Shown: piece after piece, positions 22,958 through 37,504 of the stretch
Layout: each line of letters begins with the position of its first letter
How positions within the stretch are numbered: the stretch's first letter is position 1
Assembly: GCA_910890315.1 (NCBI GenBank)
Contig: CAJVGD010000001.1
Span: 1,240,001-1,304,000 of the forward strand
DNA from: Serendipita indica DSM 11827
Lineage: Eukaryota; Basidiomycota; Agaricomycetes; Sebacinales; Serendipitaceae
Reading direction: 5' to 3'
DNA: 64,000 nucleotides
Translations under genes and position numbers: made by a program
Notes under the pieces: generated by a model
The model's input: the letters and a program-made list of their open reading frames with translations, nothing else
Told to the model about the DNA's origin: nothing
The model's database searches: none

Positions 22958-25770
22958 TTTGTTGAGACAAACGGGTCGGAGACCAAAGTTGTTCAACCTT
23001 CTTTGACTGTTACCACATTCTAATTGGACCTTTGATACTGAAATATTGACACAAATATGCTACTCGGCTTTGTTATAACCTCGCAAGGGTTGCAGAAACC
23101 CGTGGTTGGCACACTCTGGCCAAGACGAGCACGTTTACAGGTTCGTGATACAATACCAAAATGAAAGCTTCTGCACTCAGTTTCCAACTTGACTAGTAGA
23201 ACGGTTCGCTCTATTGACAACTAATGAAGCCCAGCGGGCTATCAGAGTATGCTGCCCAAAGGGTACTGTTTTATGCACTGAAATTGGCCTCGTGTGTGTG
23301 AAGGCGCCGGAACTCGTCAGTCTTGCCTCTCACCCGGATCGTCGGTAAGTAGAGTAGCTATCTGACATGAAAGCATCATTTCTATTGTTTCAAGGTTTCC
23401 AAAACTGTCATTCTACGAGGTACTGACCACCGTCGAGTGCCTAGGACTGAAGTGGTTAAGCAGGATTGACATACGAACAAGAATTACTAGATCAAGGCTA
23501 TCACATGTCGAAGACGTACGTATCAACTCTGAGATTCCTTTTGGGCAAGAATGAAAGACTTCTGCAACTGCGACAGCGACATTACTTGTGACATCACTTC
23601 CATAACGTTGATCTAATTTCCATATATCTGAGAAAATCAGACGATTCCAATTGACTCGTAGCTTTCCAAATGATACCTTTCTCTCAACAGCCATAGTGAG
23701 ACACCAAGAGCTGCGTCTCGATAGGGCGAAGGGCTGAAACAAGGCAGCCCTGCCGAGATCCTGCTCCTCGAGGACAGAAAGAATATGGCTCACAAGAGCA
23801 CATGTCCCGGATAATCCAGGATTATCGCCTTATTCAGCAAGCCCTCAACGCTAAATGCCACCAATCGCGATAACTTAACTCCTGGATCGTTATTCTGTCG
23901 TTTCAGTATGGAGCTGTCACGATAAATCCCAATCTTGACGGCGTCTTGCTATCTGCGGTCTGCGTGAGGAGGAATGGAGAGCCAGGGTAGCCAAGTTCCG
24001 TCGATCGAAAGGAGAGGAAAGGTCTGGTCTGGACCGTTCCACCTTGTCTGGCATGGCACAGCAGAAGAGGGGGCAGACCTGTCTGCCCAGCGAGAGGTGG
24101 CCATTTGTACCGGTTGCTCGGCGTTCCAAGGAGACGCCGCGACTAAGCATTTTGACGAACATCTACAGGGTCTAGACCATTGTCAGCACACGTTACTGGC
24201 TACATGTGCGGATCATCTATCATTTCGCGGCCGTCAAATGAACCCAGGACTAGAAGAGGATGCCGATGCTGGTTGCGTAGATCGGCGCCACAATCTCTTC
24301 GGAAAGTTGAAACCAATCTACCCATCCTCCCGGAGACGCATGTCTATGCTCCTGAACACTTGAATGGACTGCACCGCACCGGATGGATGCTTTAACCCAA
24401 ATCGGCGCAGGAAATCTCCGGTAAGGCGTTGGCGCCGGACACCATTGAGGGTTTCCCTTGTTGGATCATCCAAAAGCATGGTTTGGGCGGGTGGGTTGAC
24501 ATTGCGAATAGCAAATGGCGCACGACGGGTTTCAAGCAGGTGGCCCTGGTTGGTGTCCAAGCCTTGTACCCTGCCTTCACCTTGTGGAATGTTCCATGTC
24601 GCTAATATCCGATACCCGGTTCTCTACTACTTCTTTCATCTAGCATTCATATATTCCGTTTACCGCATTAGATTCCTTTGAGAGGAGTTTCCTCGGACTC
24701 GGCCTCGCGGGTAACCGGTGGAATAACCCTACTAACCATAAGTAGTTAAAAAACATCCAGATCATGATAGATTAATTTCAAACACAACGCAAACGCCTCC
24801 TGATGCCTGACCTTATTCAGCTTATGGGCAGTTGGGAGGCTTTAATTATTTAGCACAGGGCCCAATACGCTTCTGAACAACTCGTTCAATCAGGGAAGCA
24901 TTCTGGCAGACTCCTAACTGGAATGTCGCACGACGCATGGCACAAAGAAAGGGAACGACGTCGGGTATCACGACCAATGGATGCATGGGCAAGAAGACAC
25001 GCATCTCGTCATTTCATTGTACCGTTTTTTCTGACGAGCGCACACGGCCCGCCCCTTCGTCCAATCGCCAATCACGAAACATGGCTCACCCTGCAGGATA
25101 CGGGGGGATTGGGGCGAGGATCTGCACACAGTTCTGATATAGTGCCGCGGTACCGTAAGGCAACTATTTTTCAGTTTGTTTCGCACCCATCAAGTTAGTG
25201 CAACAGAAGATGAAACGCGCCCGTCGTAGAATAGACCAACGCAACGCGCGCACCCGGCTTCCCCCACATGTCAATGATTACCAACCGACTACACGTTGTA
25301 ATCAAATTCGAACCGTAACGTGTCTCAAGGGCTCAATGTTCTTCAACTTTGTCAATTACTGGTATTCCCATCTTTGCTCTTCGTCTTGAGTGGTTGACCC
25401 GTCCTTTCGAGGTTCCATTGTCCATGCCAAATTCCATCCGACAGCGAGGGGCCTCGTCGATTCTTATTCATCTACAACTGGTGTCGTAATCGTAGTCCTC
25501 GACGTGGGAAACCGGACCGCAGATTAAAAGGTACTTGTTGGGAGCGCCGCGTAGATCTCTGGTATTGCGGGGCGCTCTAAGCATATCTGCACCTGGGCGG
25601 CCCGGGCACTCCCATGGATCAGATAATAATGTCGTTGGGGATATCGGGTACACAGAAGAGACGGAGCCGTATGTGATCAAGTAGCAACGCACAGCTTGTG
25701 TGATGTTCACGGCTTGCTTCTGAGGCTTTGGGTATGTTTCCCATGGATACTGAGTGGCATGCTTGTATAC
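22958..25770. other. Long gene-free stretch (about 2.8 kb)
   Basis: Open frames on both strands are short, overlap in shadow patterns and show no domain. I find no terminal repeats or transposase motifs. It may hold decayed sequence or untranslated regions. Confidence 0.45.
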
Positions 25771-25771
25771 A

Positions 25772-27544
25772 TCATGAGGGATCAAGGGGATGAAAGATGG
25801 ATTCGGTGGCGGAATAGTACCACGAATCCATCGACGGCGTGTCAGAGCTCGTATCATAGGGCATTACTGTCTCCTCGACGTTGATACTATCCACTCCCAG
25901 CAGTGATACCACCTCCGACTCTTCCATCGAGGCCTCCTGATTGGTAAGAGGAACGGGCTCGAGTTCGTCGACTCCTTCGTCGATTGTTACTCTTCGTAGA
26001 TCACCAATGTGCTCCAATATATCAATTTCCCTTTGAAGGGCCCTATACCCATCGTTATCGATCAAGCCCTCGTCAATGACAGCCTGACGGCCCATGGGCG
26101 ACGTAAGAACAAGGCCAAGGATCAAGCGTACTTCCGAACGTTGCGTCTGCCAGTCGACAGTTTATCAGCGGGCTGTATGGAGTGGGAGATATCGATTACC
26201 TTTCTGCCAGAGTTTGAATGCTGCCAGTAGTGACGAGTGGTCGGGTACATGGCCACATACTGTTCAACGTACCACTCGATTGATGGTAATTGTCGTTGCG
26301 TAGGTGTTTCATAACGTTGCTTAATGCTGCGCATCCATGACAGCACAGCGTGCGCCCTGAGTGCCGACTTTGATAGCCTGAGAGTGTCCCGAGATTCTAA
26401 ACTGTCCACGCGCCATTCCCTTATCGTACCAAGAACCCCGACGGATCTAGGTCTAGGACGGGTTAAGGGTGGGAGTGAACTGTAGAGTTGGGTCGAGGCT
26501 CTTTGGTTCGGGCCTGTAGGCGGGACTGTATAGATAGATTATTCTTTTCTGATAGTTATTTCGGCGACTTGGAGTTATTTTCGAAATGAAGCAGTAGTTC
26601 TTGCGCGGGCCGTCGGCACCGTTTGGTCATGGAGGAAGGTGACAAAAGTACAGAAGAAGCACACTTACTCCAATGGTAGCCCACGGCAACACCCTGAATG
26701 AGGAGATCAAAGCGAGGGTAGAGCATGATGCCCAGTGCATTCGCATAGTCCAATACGAGTCTGGAACCACGGCTGGAAAGGTACGGGATTAGCCTATGCC
26801 CTTCCTCATTACTGTTGCCAAATTCTTTGACTATGTGTAAGAGTATCATGTGCTGATTCCTATTCTAAGACGTTGTCACGCACTGTCAGTCAGACTTTCC
26901 CCTGGCGATGTGTCGTCGTCATCATCTTGGTCAGTCTGGTTGCTTGAGCGATTCCAACCTTGTGGGAGATTGATGCGAAATCTACCTCGCCAGAATATAG
27001 AACGCTCCTGCCGTTCGGCGTGAGGGGGAGATGGGGGGGTGCGTCGTGACACATGCCTCTACACGTGTAATACTCACCGATTGAGTAGGGGAATTACAGA
27101 GTGTAGGCGTCGAAGGATCTATTGGAAGGCCGTGGGGTGAGAACTTGGTAGCTGGTTTGGGACGCGTGCGTGATTTTTACATTGTCCCTGGACTCGCCTG
27201 CTTCTCCGATCGATGGGAGTGTTGTAGAGTGCAAGTTTGTCAAGACCTATGGGCCGTCCAATAGCCTCGCCAGAAGAGACAGCACCCCCTTCGAACAACT
27301 GCACGCGGTGGAGAACAAACGGCATCAAGCCCGAGGACATAGTCGACGGCTGTGTGGGTGTTGTTTCACCAATCTCGGCCCCGATTCCGGTCACCGTTGT
27401 CTTGTTCGTCTTCGCGGTTGCCTTGGGCTTTGCACGCGGGGTTCCTAGATGGACCCACGATGGATCGTCGGGAGTTACGGTAGACTGCAGAGGAAATACA
27501 TCGTGTTCTTCAAACGGACCCACGACGGGGACAGTGGTGTACAT
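25772..27544 (-). CDS. Unidentified multi-exon protein
   Basis: Coding-like segments on the minus strand can be ordered as one gene. The first exon runs from the ATG at 27544 to about 27180, is Thr/Pro-rich, and has VLHRVQLFEGGAVSSGEAIG. Short middle exons include FRINLPQGWNRS followed by an Asp run. An exon around 26849-26670 contains ILLHIVKEFG, LIPYLSSRGSRLVLDYANAL and LYPRFDLLIQGVAVGYHW. Another around 26409-26160 contains LPSIEWYVEQYVAMYP. A last one ending at 25772 is acidic. I do not recognise the family and several splice sites are unproven. The middle exon has the look of a folded helical domain. A further frame at 25857-25468 could be an alternative last exon. Confidence 0.4.
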
Positions 27545-28017
27545 GCTGCTCGTTGGAGCCAAGGGCCAAGGAGCGGGAGGCAGTCACACTCGATGAAAAT
27601 CCCAACGTTGAGTGGCGCATCTTCCAGCAAAGAATAAGAAATATTAATAAGAATAAAATATTTGGGGAAATAAATAAAATATAAAATAATAGAAACACCA
27701 AAGTTTAATTCCAGACAGATCCGGCAGTTTTCTTTCCTGTGACGAGTTCCTGATCGAAGCCGTTTGAGGTAGGTAAATTCGAGAGAAGCAAACAGCCAGA
27801 CGACAGGTGGACAGCCTTTTACGTTAGCCCGCAAAGGGATTTGCAGAGAGGGAGCTCACTGGATCTCTGGAAATAAAATAATTAAATATTCCCTATTTCA
27901 TGGCAGAATGGTTAACCCAACAGGGCAACTCACATCATCACTAAACGCCGAACGCGCTAGCCCTTATAAATCATTCGTCCCAGGGAGCGAGTCGTTGATC
28001 AACTTTGGACCCGACCC
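27545..28017. other. AT-rich intergenic segment with TATA-like box
   Basis: A strongly AT-rich patch lies at about 27630-27690. TTATAAAT at 27964-27971 lies about 50 bases before the ATG of the Zn2Cys6 gene and is a likely core promoter element. Confidence 0.45.
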
Positions 28018-31000
28018 ATGAAGTCGCTACAGACGCGGGCGACGGGCGCATCCTGTAAAGAATGCAGACGCGTATGTATCACACATCTCGATACAACACG
28101 GACACTTACACTCTTTACAGCTCAAGATTAAATGCGACAAGTAAGGTTCAAATCCGATGCTGCGTGCCCCTCTAACGGGCTTTTACAACAGGCAGGTCCC
28201 ATGCGGGACATGTACCAAGCGAGGCCTTCAGAGTGCGTTTAGTTTGGATACCTATATAAATGTCCTGACGCCGCATTTTTTTTTCTCCTAGGCCTCTGTC
28301 CCGACGGTCAGCTCAGCGGCACAAAGGGCTCTAGATACGTCCTTGCGTCTGCAGAAGAGTCATGGCATCGTATCCAGGCTCTCTGCGTTCGGGTCCAGGA
28401 CCTCGAGTATGCACTCGAAAAGGCCCATGCCGCTGCCCGCCTCAACTTTGCACAACACCAGCACTCTGATTTTACTTCTTCTTCGTCTTCTGTTGCTTCC
28501 ACATCATCTTACCCGCTTGCTGCCTCGGAGCGGCATCCCCTCCTCGAGCCAGAATTGATCAAGATTGGTCAGGATCCTCGTGCTGTGGTTGTCAAGAGCC
28601 CCGAGAGCCAACATTCAGGATCTATGCCTCCCTCGACCCCCGACCTCTCTACGTCCTCGCCTATGCCCATGACAGCAGTGGCAAAGAGCATCAGGCCGCC
28701 GGACGAAGTCCCTATCGCTCAAATGGGAACTATGAAAATTTCAAAGCCCGGCTCCTATCGTTGGCTAGGTGTACGTCCAAAACCCTTGCTATTTCACTGC
28801 TCCAAGTCGTACTGACACGCCGCGAATTCTCGATTTTCGTCCAATCAATCTATAGACGACCGCCATTCCTGCCATGGTTCTCGATGTGAGTTTAGCCTTT
28901 TACCGTAGACACGCCCCTCTTGCAGACTGTGGGCGCTCTTTTGCATTTGCCCTTGCCTGAATCTGCATTGTGCCAATTAGCCAACCGGGCTTTTAGCACC
29001 CGGACGGCTCCACGCTCGTACCGAGATCTCGATATAGGGGTACTGACATAATCGATTATTCCCTTAGATCGGCGATGTTGCTCATGACAATGAGTACCCT
29101 TTCCCATCTCGCCTCCTCAACGATCTTCCCACTCTTCCCCCCGACCTCCTCCAGTCCCCAGAGCGTCATGGCGTTATTTGCGCAACAAAGCACTCGGCTG
29201 ATGAGCTGAAAAAACTCGCATTTGATCATCTTCCACCACCACAGGAAGCACTCCACCTTATCGACAAGTATTTCCAGTTTTCGGTGCGTTTCCTCTTTCG
29301 TGTCCTTTGTAGAGCATTGTTGCTAATTCGTTCTTCTATTCTCAGTGGCAATGGTATGTATTTCAACATTGGTCCGAGCCCTCGGGATGCTTATATCACA
29401 AAGGCCCATCATTATCGACCGCCCAACGGTCCTCTCCACACTCTATCATCCAGCCTACTCAGTCAACGCATACGCGATGAGCACGTACAACCTCTCCGCC
29501 CTCTTCTCTCTCCTCGCCATGGGCTCACTATATGATCCCAACATTGATTCGTCTTGTCACGAGTTCAAATCTCGCCGCCAGCTCGCCCGTGCCCTCTTCT
29601 TTTACAACTGGCCGCGTGGTCCGACAGCAATAGACGAGATGGAGAGCTTGCTCCTCTTGTTCCGAACAAGTTGGCCGTTCCTTGATACGAGCGCGGCTGC
29701 CAACTATGAGCTCCTCGCATGGGGAATCAAATTGGGTGGCAAGGTAAATGTCTCGATAAAAAGGATATTTCATGGGTTCTCATTGGTTCTTTTTCTTTAG
29801 CTTGGACTCCGTACGTTATAGTGACACCCATCCGTGGCGCGTGATTCTCAAACATTTGGCAGATCGTGACCCCGAACCACTCAAACTTTCCGTCGAAGAA
29901 GCAGAACGTCGTCGGCGTGTTTTCTGGGGGGTATGTGCTAGTGCTGTTTTGGAAGAGTAACCCTCGATGGCTGACGCTTGGCTCCCTTGCGCAGATGTGG
30001 TTCCATGACTCAATCTTGGTACGCTCTTCTTTCATATTTCCTTTTCTCCCCCTGAGGGCAACCGCGGTGCCGCATGTCCATCGCCACCTCTTACCCGATC
30101 ATTTCGTGCTCCTCGTTCCTTGTTCTCTCTAGTAAGGGCGGCTCCGCTCGGCTTTTGTTCGTTTCACTATCGAAACTCTCTTGCCTCGCGTAGTGCTCGC
30201 CGTCGACGTGACGATGACAGGTCATCGCATAGCTCGACTTATCCCTGGGAATAACCTTCATGTAACCTCTGGAGCTTATTCCGACTTTTTGTTTTGCCTA
30301 GCGCACCCAATTCCCTCCTTCGTTTCCCTCGCCGACCATAAGACACACCCTTGCTGACATTTCCATTCCGTTGCTACTTGCAGAGCTTGAACTTTGGACA
30401 ACCACCCACGCTGGCAAAGGGCTTCGTTAACTGTCGCCCCCCGCAAGAAGCGTCCGCCGAGTCAAGTAAGTTGACACGCTCTAGACCCCCTCGTCCACAT
30501 TCTTCGTTCATTTCGTTCCTTAATATGGTACTATGGCTTCACCGCCATAGCCCGAGGATTCCGCTGCTTTGTGGACAGCCTGATCTCTCCACCGGAATTG
30601 CACCCGCCGCCCTCTCGTCGTCGATGATGCTAACGACCATTCTAGTTGATGGCGACCTCCACCCACAGCTCACGCTTATCCTGCAAGATATGCTCGCACA
30701 CTTTATGGAGTCTGGACCTTCGCCACCTTACGCTGCTGTCCTCCGTCTTGACAGAAAGATTCGTGAAGTCGATGCTACCCGGCATATGCCCGCGCAAGAC
30801 CTCTTGGGTCGCGACATCCTGGGCAATCCCATTGAAACCAAACCGCATTCAGTCTCCCCCTCCTCGGCCTCTGCGCCACCCTCTGCCATACCATCAACCC
30901 CCGCAACGACGGCGGCCTCGATGGAAGGTGGAGACTATAAGCCAAAGCTTAAGATACCGGATACACGGCCACCCTGGCTGCGCGAGATTGCAAATGCGTT

Positions 31001-32854
31001 TAACCGTGGCCTCAAGTGCTTGATGCTCCTTACGCTCCACAAGACGTATTTCTCCTATGCAATTCTTCGTCCCGAGGAAAACGCAGTCGAGGGTAAACTG
31101 GCACTGTCTGTCAGCGCGACGTGAGTGTTCTCCTTATCCACGCCAATGAGCAGTTAGGCTGATCTATCGATAGATACGAGGCTGCAACAGGCTTACTCGA
31201 GTGCGCGCTTGTCGTCTCTCGCCACGCACCTTGGCTACAAGTACGCTATTCGCCAAATTGGGTGCACTACCAGACTGCATGCGTAAGTCTATGAGGCTCA
31301 TCTTGGATACAATACTCATTACTTTGCACAGATGGTCCTTTATGCATTTGCAATCTACACCCCTGGATACCCCAAAGTCGAGGAAGCAATGGCTGCTGCG
31401 GACAAGGCAGTCAACGACTTGTTCCTCGCACACGGGCGAGACTCTGCCATCGCCACCGCTAGTCTGGTATGAATACGAGTCATCTCTCGTATTCCATTCG
31501 CTGATTCCTTTTCCTAGCCATCCGTTCTCAAGTGCCAGACAAAGGCAAAGGAGTCGCTCGCCAAATGGCGCGTCGGACGCTGGTCGCATCCTACGTCGCA
31601 GCAAGATGTACCAGAGGATGAGCTGCCGACCGAGGCCCTCTTCAACGAAAAGCTAATCATTACAAACTCGCTCCCTCCTCCGTCGGCGCCGACGCCACGC
31701 ATCTTGCGACACCACAACTCTGGAAGTATCAGTCTCAGTCTAAGCAACAGCACAGGTGCGAGTAACGGGAACGGGAACGGAACGCATAATGTAGGAAGCA
31801 CGAATCATGGAGGTGATGGGTCTCGTGGAAGTACTCCGAGTGACATGGTGGCAACCTCGTCCTCGATGTATGGAGAGGGTTCGTCTGGCTCCTCTGCTTT
31901 CCATGGGCATCAATGGATGAATACGGATATTGACTCGCCATTGGTCGTCACTCCAGATCTCAGCTCCGTCACGGCAGCCACCGTAGCTGGCATGAACCCT
32001 TCCCCGTCGACGTATGGGGGCATGGGCAGTTCCTATTTCCCGCAGCAGCCAAGCCATGGTCACCTTGAGAGTGCGCCACAGGCCTCAGTCCCAGTAAATG
32101 ATGGCTATGGACATACCCAGAACCATTCGATGGACTGGTCAAATGCCGCTCCTGTCATGAAGGTCGAGTCGCCTCCACCACAGCCCGAGCTGGTCTATGG
32201 CAACCAGTATACGTCCTCGTCGACGGCTTCGGTAAGTTCGGTTTACAAAGAGGTGTTTTTTTTTTGTTCTCATAGCTGTTTCAGATGCCTGGTGCTGGTT
32301 TACTCCAGGTTCCTTCTCCCGTAGAAGATTACCAAGCAGCGATTCCTCCTGTTCGTCGTATACGTGGTTTATCGAGGGCCCGCTCCTTCCCCAGCGACCA
32401 CCATCACATCGCAAGCCCAAATGTCTATCCACCGACGGCAGGGATGCACTCACAACTCTACCAGCCGATGATGCTCTCACCTGTGCACTCGGTGTCCTCC
32501 GTCACGCCGTCGACAATGACACCAGATCACCAAGGAAGCTTTATGCATCAGCAATCGTACCTTTCACACTCTATCCCGCATTCACAGCACCCTCAGCATC
32601 CCCAAACGCTTCCTCCGCTATCCTCCCGTCCCCCTGCGCATGAACCGTATGGTCAGTGGATCAACCACTCACCGTCTTCGCCAGATGATTATGGAACGCG
32701 TGTGCACACATCCTCTTCGGGTCATTTTTCACCCACGACAGATATGCATGCGCATCATCAATCGAGTTACCTCGAACCGCGTCGGACGTCTGCGTCCATT
32801 CCTCTCCATGCACTCGAGCAGGCATGGTCGAGTCTCAACGTCCAGCAACGCTGA
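28018..32854 (+). CDS. Zn2Cys6 fungal transcription factor
   Basis: A long multi-exon gene. The first three small exons encode the binuclear cluster: GASCKECRR, LKIKCDK, QVPCGTCTKRGLQ, then SLCPDGQ. The six Cys have spacing C-x2-C-x6-C-x5-C-x2-C-x8-C. Two introns cut the cluster itself, as is common in basidiomycetes. A short coiled-coil linker follows (RIQALCVRVQDLEYALEKAH). Next is a Ser/Pro-rich region, then a fungal-specific middle homology domain with TYNLSALFSLLAMGSLYDPN and LSVEEAERRRRVFW, a hallmark of that domain. The C-terminal ~350 residues are Ser/His/Pro-rich and probably activating. It would act as a nuclear DNA-binding regulator. The target pathway is unknown, and neighbours give no clear hint. 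Confidence 0.87.
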
Positions 32855-33336
32855 TCGTAAATTGGCCCTAGCCATGTTTGGCCACCCATATATCCCACCA
32901 ACACTAATACCACCGGAACTGGATCTAGCCTGTGTCTTCTGGCTATCTATACGCTGGACGCCTTCTCCAGCTTTCAAGCGGCTCTTGACCGTGTCCCGCT
33001 TACTCTCGGCAGTTGCGCGTGTCTAGTTTACGCACATCGTAATGATACGACTTCCTGGTTGATGTTGTATATGCGTTCTGCTCTTCTTGGGGATGTCATT
33101 TTGTACCTCGACCAACGGTGTTTGTATCGACCATTACTTTATTTAGATATGGGTCGCGCTAGTGTATTCTAGTATTCACAGTATAGTCATAGAGCGTTTA
33201 ATCCATTCGTCCTCTATGCTTCAAGGGTACCTCCAACGTGCACGAACTGAACTTTGGACAGCCACCATAACTGTATTCCTCACTTTGCCAGCTCACGGGG
33301 CCTCGTAAAATCGAAAATCGAATAAAGAATCGCGTT
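32855..33336. other. Intergenic region between the Zn2Cys6 gene and VPS74
   Basis: About 480 bases containing the 3' untranslated region of one gene and the promoter of the next. No other signal is seen. Confidence 0.5.
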
Positions 33337-34942
<1,606 letters not shown>

Positions 34943-36040
34943 AATCGGCACCTCTGGCGTTATGTGTGTTCTATTCTTTTTTCTTTCTTTCTCGCTGCTT
35001 GTGTCGAGCTCGTTGCTGTTATCTGTTGCCAGTGGTGATTGTGATTCTCATCTTGCTAGAGATGTCAGACTGTGGGCTGTTCTCGCCTCCACGAAGACAC
35101 CCAACCTCGCCGGCCCGATTAAATAAAAAGTAGATGAGTCTCCGGATCGGTTAACTGGAGTGAAACGTCGGGAGCTAAAGAGTGCACATGATGCGCTATA
35201 GAAGAATGAATGGGCTGATGGCGAGTGGAGTGATGAAAGGTTGATTCTGAAGAAATAGCAATGCGAGGAGGAGGAGGATGGTTCCTTTGGTAATTGAGGG
35301 CTCAGTTCCGTCCTAAACGTTACTCCGCTGGATATGCGAAATGAACCGCCCGGCAACCAATGTCAATAAAAGGTGGCGTAGTAATAGGTATTCACGCGTG
35401 TCAAAGGGGCAATGGCAAGCGACCGTCTGCATAACGTATAACCGGGGATAACTAGTTAACTAGTTATATGCAGATAAGTAGATATCTCCACAAGTGGATT
35501 GTAACTCGCCCGATCGAGTTGTCTGATGCGTTTCATGGCGCTGGTTGGATGAGTTCACTGCCATGATGCATCCCGTGGCGTCCCGAGCTGCCTGCAGGAC
35601 TATACCTCATGTCCGGATGAGCTAGATATGGGCGCAGATACAGATGTAGAGCATCTCTACACGAACCAGCCCATGAAACACTCTGTGTGTGCGCGACTAG
35701 TTACAGTCCAACTGAGAGCCATCCTCGATAGTATGATACTCGCATGGCTGGAGTGTATTTGACCATCACTAGGGCCATGACGTGGACATGACAGCCCATT
35801 GCCAATCCACGCTTCACCAGACGTCTCGTCGGGTCGGTCATTGCCGTGGCACCGCTCAATCAGGCTAGCAGGCGCTCAGCCAAGAAACGCGTCCTACCGA
35901 TTTAACACCCCCACATCTACGGTCAAATGAAATATTAATCGCCGGGTAAGGAGTTTCAAGGTACAAATCTTGCATCATACATTAGTGGGAGACGACGGGC
36001 TAGATTCACCAAGAGGGCGCACGACATGATATTAAAAGGT
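34943..36040. other. Intergenic stretch containing a short perfect palindrome
   Basis: About 1.1 kb between the convergent VPS74 and thioredoxin genes. There is no coding signal. A 20-base perfect palindrome sits at 35448-35467. Confidence 0.5.
35448..35467. repeat. 20-base perfect palindrome (two ACTAGT cores around TTAA)
   Basis: The bases ATAACTAGTT are followed immediately by their reverse complement AACTAGTTAT. It lies downstream of VPS74 and downstream of the thioredoxin gene, so a promoter role is unlikely. It may simply be chance or part of a 3' region. Confidence 0.6.
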
Positions 36041-36627
36041 CTATGCAGATAGCTTCTTGATCCATTCCTGGACGACATTGGCTGGTGCCGCGCCTACAAA
36101 GTGCTCAATCGGCTTGCCATCACGAAAGGCAATGACAGTCGGAAGTCCTCGAACCTTTGAAGATGGAAAATATCAGAGTTGTTGTTGTACTACTCAGATA
36201 ATGACACCTACTTGAAATTTCTCCGTGAGACCTGGTTCTTCGTCTGCATTGATAGTGACGAGGTCTACTTCTTTGCCATTGCTATACGTAGTATCTGACG
36301 TTATACGCTCGAGGATGGGCGAGAGCATCTTGCAGGGACCACACCAACTAACTCGAGCCATCAGTAATCCTCGACAAGCAGGTCAGAAGTGGACCGTACT
36401 CGGCGTAAAAGTCGACAATAACGAGTCTCCCATCTTGATCCTTCATTCTTGCATCAAACGTCTGTGCTTTGGGCTCTCAAATGACTGTTTATAAAAGTGA
36501 CGAGGCAACCTTCCTTTGAATCTGCAGCAAGGTAATGCTTTGACCGTTGCTGTGCCCCCCGTTGGATAATATTTGATGTTCTAGATGCCAGAGAAAAGAG
36601 TGAAGAAACTCTACGAGATGCCGACAT
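36041..36627 (-). CDS. Thioredoxin, probably mitochondrial
   Basis: The first exon, from the ATG at 36627, encodes a basic Ser/Arg-rich leader (MSASRRVSSLFSLASRTSN) that looks like a mitochondrial presequence. Following exons encode QTFDARMKDQDGRLVIVDFY, then A-D-WCGPCKMLSPILERI, in which an intron splits the Asp codon just before the WCGPC active site. The remainder reads DLVTINADEEPGLTEKFQ, VRGLPTVIAFRDGKP with the cis-Pro, and IEHFVGAAPANVVQEWIKKL. It is a protein-disulfide reductase. The mature domain is the usual ~105 residues. The stop TAG is at 36041-36043. It lies 98 bases downstream of the UPF0045 gene on the same strand. Confidence 0.92.
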
Positions 36628-36724
36628 GATTTGGTAAGGCTCCAAGTTATTCACCAACACAACAAAATAGATTGTATCGAGAACATCGTGTGTATGTCCG
36701 TCTCCAGACGTTGTATATTGCAAT

Positions 36725-37363
36725 CTACTCTTGTGAAACACCTTCCCCCTCCTTGAGAAGTTGTTGCACCCTTGCCAGTTTACCGTCATTAACGGTTCCT
36801 GGAACGGCATCTCTATCTGTCCTCGTCCCGATACGAATGTCTGTCGCAATTCTTGGAGCTCCCTGCTCGTGGACAGCCTTGTGGCAGTCTTGGATGGCCT
36901 TGCAAACCTCGGTCCATGGTCCTTCTGAGTCGAGTTAGAGATTATATCTCGATGAGACTCAGCCTTGTACCAATATTTGTCCCATAGCCACTGATGGTCA
37001 GAGGTTTGAGCGCCGCTAGGCAATCAGGCAATGAACGTACTGCATCTAGGGAATGTGCATGATGAGTGCTCGAAATGATGAATGATGTGTGACGTACTGT
37101 AAACTTGAGGCCAGACTTTTCCAACACCTGATGGCACTTGTATGGGCTCGCGTGAGTAGAATTCCTCCAGTTTGATGACATGCCTTACCTTTGCAATGTA
37201 CGGTCCAACCTTGTGATGTTAGAGCCTCAATCTCGTATTGCAAAAATGCACTCACTGACGCCTCTACGCCCATGGGGATTAGGCAAAAGTCTGTGCCGTG
37301 TCAAATCTCCTTGAAATGTTTGATGTAGTCCCTACCCGCTGCTGCATACAGATCTTCAGACAT
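36725..37363 (-). CDS. UPF0045 (YqgV/Ecm15, thiamine-binding-like) protein
   Basis: A small gene of several very short exons: MSEDLYAAAG, then DFCLIPMGVEASVS, VLEKSGLKF, and a final larger exon with GPWTEVCKAIQDCHKAVHE, QGAPRIATDIRIGTRTDRD and GKLARVQQLLKEGEGV. The DFCLIPMG start, the SGL..TMH centre and the GAPR.ATDIRIGTRTDR end match the UPF0045 family. The bacterial and yeast members of this family (YqgV, Ecm15) are ~100-aa ferredoxin-like proteins reported to bind thiamine. The exact ends of the middle exons are not certain. Its cytosolic function in fungi is poorly known. It is divergent from the IRS4-like gene, with 141 bases between start codons. Confidence 0.82.
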
Positions 37364-37504
37364 GGTAGAGATCAAAGAGGTGGCGAAGCATTCTCTGACG
37401 CGGCCGCATTCGTCACCAGTTCTCTTCGTCCGTTTGGCGAGGGAGAGAGCCACAAAGTATCTCTGGGAGATTCATAGCATTCCCATCCATCTCGCGGCAG
37501 AGTC

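Noticed and set aside
13975-23000. Secondary-metabolite cluster (two MFS transporters near an aldo-keto reductase)
   Set aside because: No polyketide synthase, NRPS, terpene synthase or P450 lies nearby, and the genes between are housekeeping types.
22958-25770. Possible transposon or decayed element in the gene-free stretch
   Set aside because: No terminal repeats, transposase or reverse-transcriptase motifs could be seen by eye; a repeat-library search would be needed.
31164-33026. Long open frames opposite and out of frame with the Zn2Cys6 gene
   Set aside because: They mirror the Ser/Pro-rich coding strand and have no family match; the plus-strand frame carries the domains.
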